Source: Chloroflexota bacterium
Lineage (GTDB): Bacteria; Chloroflexota; DTOL01; JACQYG01
Assembly: GCA_016208345.1 (NCBI GenBank)
Contig: JACQYG010000142.1
Location: 1 to 5,942 of the forward strand
Reading direction: 5' to 3'
DNA length: 5,942 bases
Shown: one piece after another, positions 5,119 to 5,942 of the stretch
How the letters are laid out: every line of letters begins with the position of its first letter
Numbering within the stretch: the stretch's first letter is position 1
Notes under the pieces: generated by a model
Databases searched by the model: none
What the model saw: only the letters and a program-made list of their open reading frames with translations
Told to the model about the DNA's origin: nothing
Program-made: the position numbers and the translations under genes

Positions 5119-5706
5119 ATGTTCAAGACAATCGTTTCATTGAAATTTGTCCTCATTTTTGTTGCATTGTCTGCCCTATTTGCCCTGCTCGCCCATTCTC
5201 AATCTACGGCAGAGTGCCCATACTTTCCGAAAGACGTTTACGCGACGTGCAACGGAAAGTTTTTTGAGACGCTTCTCCGGACAATGGACGAGCAGCCGCT
5301 TTATCGGGAGAGGGTCACGGGCACGACCATACGATACGTGGATTTGCCCTTCACGGAGAACCCCAAACTCATAAAGTTAGTGAATATCGACAACCACCCG
5401 TGGTTGTTAATGCGAAAGCTTGACGGAACGGTAAATAGCAAACCATTGAAAGGAGTTTCGTATGAAAAGAGGGTGAACCTTTCGAATTCTCAATGGAATT
5501 CCTGTTTAAGTAAACTCAACGTCGATGACTTGTCAGGACTGCCCTTAACTGACACCACCAATGATCCCTACTCGGTCGATTCGTCAATGCTGTTTCTTGA
5601 GATTTCACGCCCAAACTCGTACCATTTCCTCATCAGATTTGGAGACTCGAGGATTCGAACTCTATTCAGCGCACTTGAACGGGAGCACTTTGCTTCGTGC
5701 CCATGA
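5119..5706 (+). CDS. Putative exported immunity protein for the RHS effector
   Basis: ATG 5119 follows the RHS stop codon with no gap, and GAGG six bases upstream supports it. The 195-residue protein has a basic start (MFKTIVSLK) and a hydrophobic segment at about 9-25. A possible Sec cleavage site lies near residues 26-30 (AHSQS). There is no lipobox before C33, so it is probably a soluble periplasmic protein or N-terminally anchored. Four cysteines (C33, C44, C129, C194) could form two disulfides. No named family is recognised; the SQWNSCLSKL and MLFLEISRPNSYHFLIRFGD stretches recall small periplasmic hypothetical proteins. It is AT-rich like the effector domain, so the two probably travel together. 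Immunity is inferred from position, as RHS toxin tips are normally followed by their immunity gene. If correct, the effector may act in the periplasm. An unrelated small secreted protein is the alternative. Confidence 0.65.
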   Translation: MFKTIVSLKFVLIFVALSALFALLAHSQSTAECPYFPKDVYATCNGKFFETLLRTMDEQPLYRERVTGTTIRYVDLPFTENPKLIKLVNIDNHPWLLMRKLDGTVNSKPLKGVSYEKRVNLSNSQWNSCLSKLNVDDLSGLPLTDTTNDPYSVDSSMLFLEISRPNSYHFLIRFGDSRIRTLFSALEREHFASCP

Positions 5707-5821
5707 AGGGGTCACTCCAACTCCAACGCAGGAATAAACTGTTGGAAAATGACATGCGTGATCACTATGTGGCGCGCGCCGAGCGAAAGTTTCGTCCTCC
5801 GCTGACGTGAGACCGTGCCTC

Positions 5822-5860
5822 GCCGTTGGCGGGGAATTCTCTGAATTCCCCGCCAACGGC
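5822..5860. repeat. Perfect 18-bp inverted repeat with 3-base loop
   Basis: GCCGTTGGCGGGGAATTC (5822-5839) is the exact reverse complement of 5843-5860, separated by TCT. It would form a very stable hairpin or cruciform. Neither side has a T-run, so a canonical intrinsic terminator is not supported. It could act as a transcription block for the effector-immunity pair, as a REP-like or miniature-element palindrome, or as a recombination or replication site. Confidence 0.9.
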
Positions 5861-5918
5861 TCACTCGGGCAACCCCTCTGGCCAGAGCCTCGTCAGGAGG
5901 GCATTCCGACGGCGGTAG

Positions 5919-5942
5919 TTCCGCGGTGAACGCCCCGCGGAA
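5919..5942. repeat. 8-bp inverted repeat at the window edge
   Basis: TTCCGCGG (5919-5926) and CCGCGGAA (5935-5942) are exact reverse complements around TGAACGCC. The repeat reaches the last base of the window, so it may extend further. It lies about 60 bases after the 18-bp repeat and may belong to the same structured region. Confidence 0.5.

Larger units (their letters stand above)
5707..5942. other. Noncoding tail with inverted repeats
   Basis: No convincing gene is seen in the 236 bases after the putative immunity gene. The only short frame continuing from it is a 35-codon ORF (5703-5810) with an ATGA overlap, no ribosome binding site and no recognisable product. The tail returns to high GC and holds two inverted repeats, listed separately. 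Confidence 0.6.

Noticed and set aside
5703..5810. 35-codon ORF starting in an ATGA overlap with the putative immunity gene
   Set aside because: No ribosome binding site, very short and no recognisable product; the overlap alone is weak evidence.
5822..5860. Intrinsic terminator
   Set aside because: The hairpin is strong but no T-run follows on either strand, so it is listed as a repeat.

Overview
All supportable genes in this window lie on the + strand. The sequence looks like accessory DNA from a GC-rich Gram-negative bacterium. The protein styles (a CHC2-primase-type ATPase, paired XerC/D-like recombinases, an RHS tip) would fit a deltaproteobacterium or a relative, but the window does not fix the taxon.

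Region 1 (1-3352) is a mobile-element module. It opens with the C-terminal part of a replication protein whose start lies outside the window: a P-loop ATPase of the kind fused to CHC2 zinc-finger/Toprim primases. About 260 bases follow, holding an AT palindrome, a small cysteine-containing ORF with a strong ribosome binding site (1250-1477), and a cluster of ACTTGTC/GACAAGT heptamers. Next come two tandem, diverged tyrosine recombinases (1471-2391 and 2405-3352), each with a complete R-K-H-R-H-Y catalytic set. The ATPase would serve replication and the recombinase pair integration or excision.

Region 2 (3367-3851) is a ParE-type toxin with its small upstream antitoxin in overlapping genes, directly downstream of the recombinases. 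It may act as a stability cassette.

Region 3 (3852-5706) starts with about 130 noncoding bases. These carry another GACAAGT heptamer and a solitary hairpin that loosely resembles a CRISPR repeat. An RHS protein tip follows abruptly, without its large N-terminal body: the last YD-type repeats and the RHS-associated core, then an AT-richer C-terminal domain with a JAMM-like E...HSH...SxxD pattern, resembling DUF4329-type effector domains. A gene for an exported four-cysteine protein starts at the first base after the RHS stop codon and is the obvious immunity candidate. This looks like a displaced ('orphan') RHS toxin tip plus immunity cassette.

Region 4 (5707-5942) has no convincing gene. It holds a perfect 18-bp inverted repeat with a 3-base loop and, at the window edge, an 8-bp inverted repeat.

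The most interesting points are the truncated RHS/JAMM-like effector with its exported partner, the heptamer cluster beside a dual-recombinase module, and the small Cys-containing ORF joined to the first recombinase gene.
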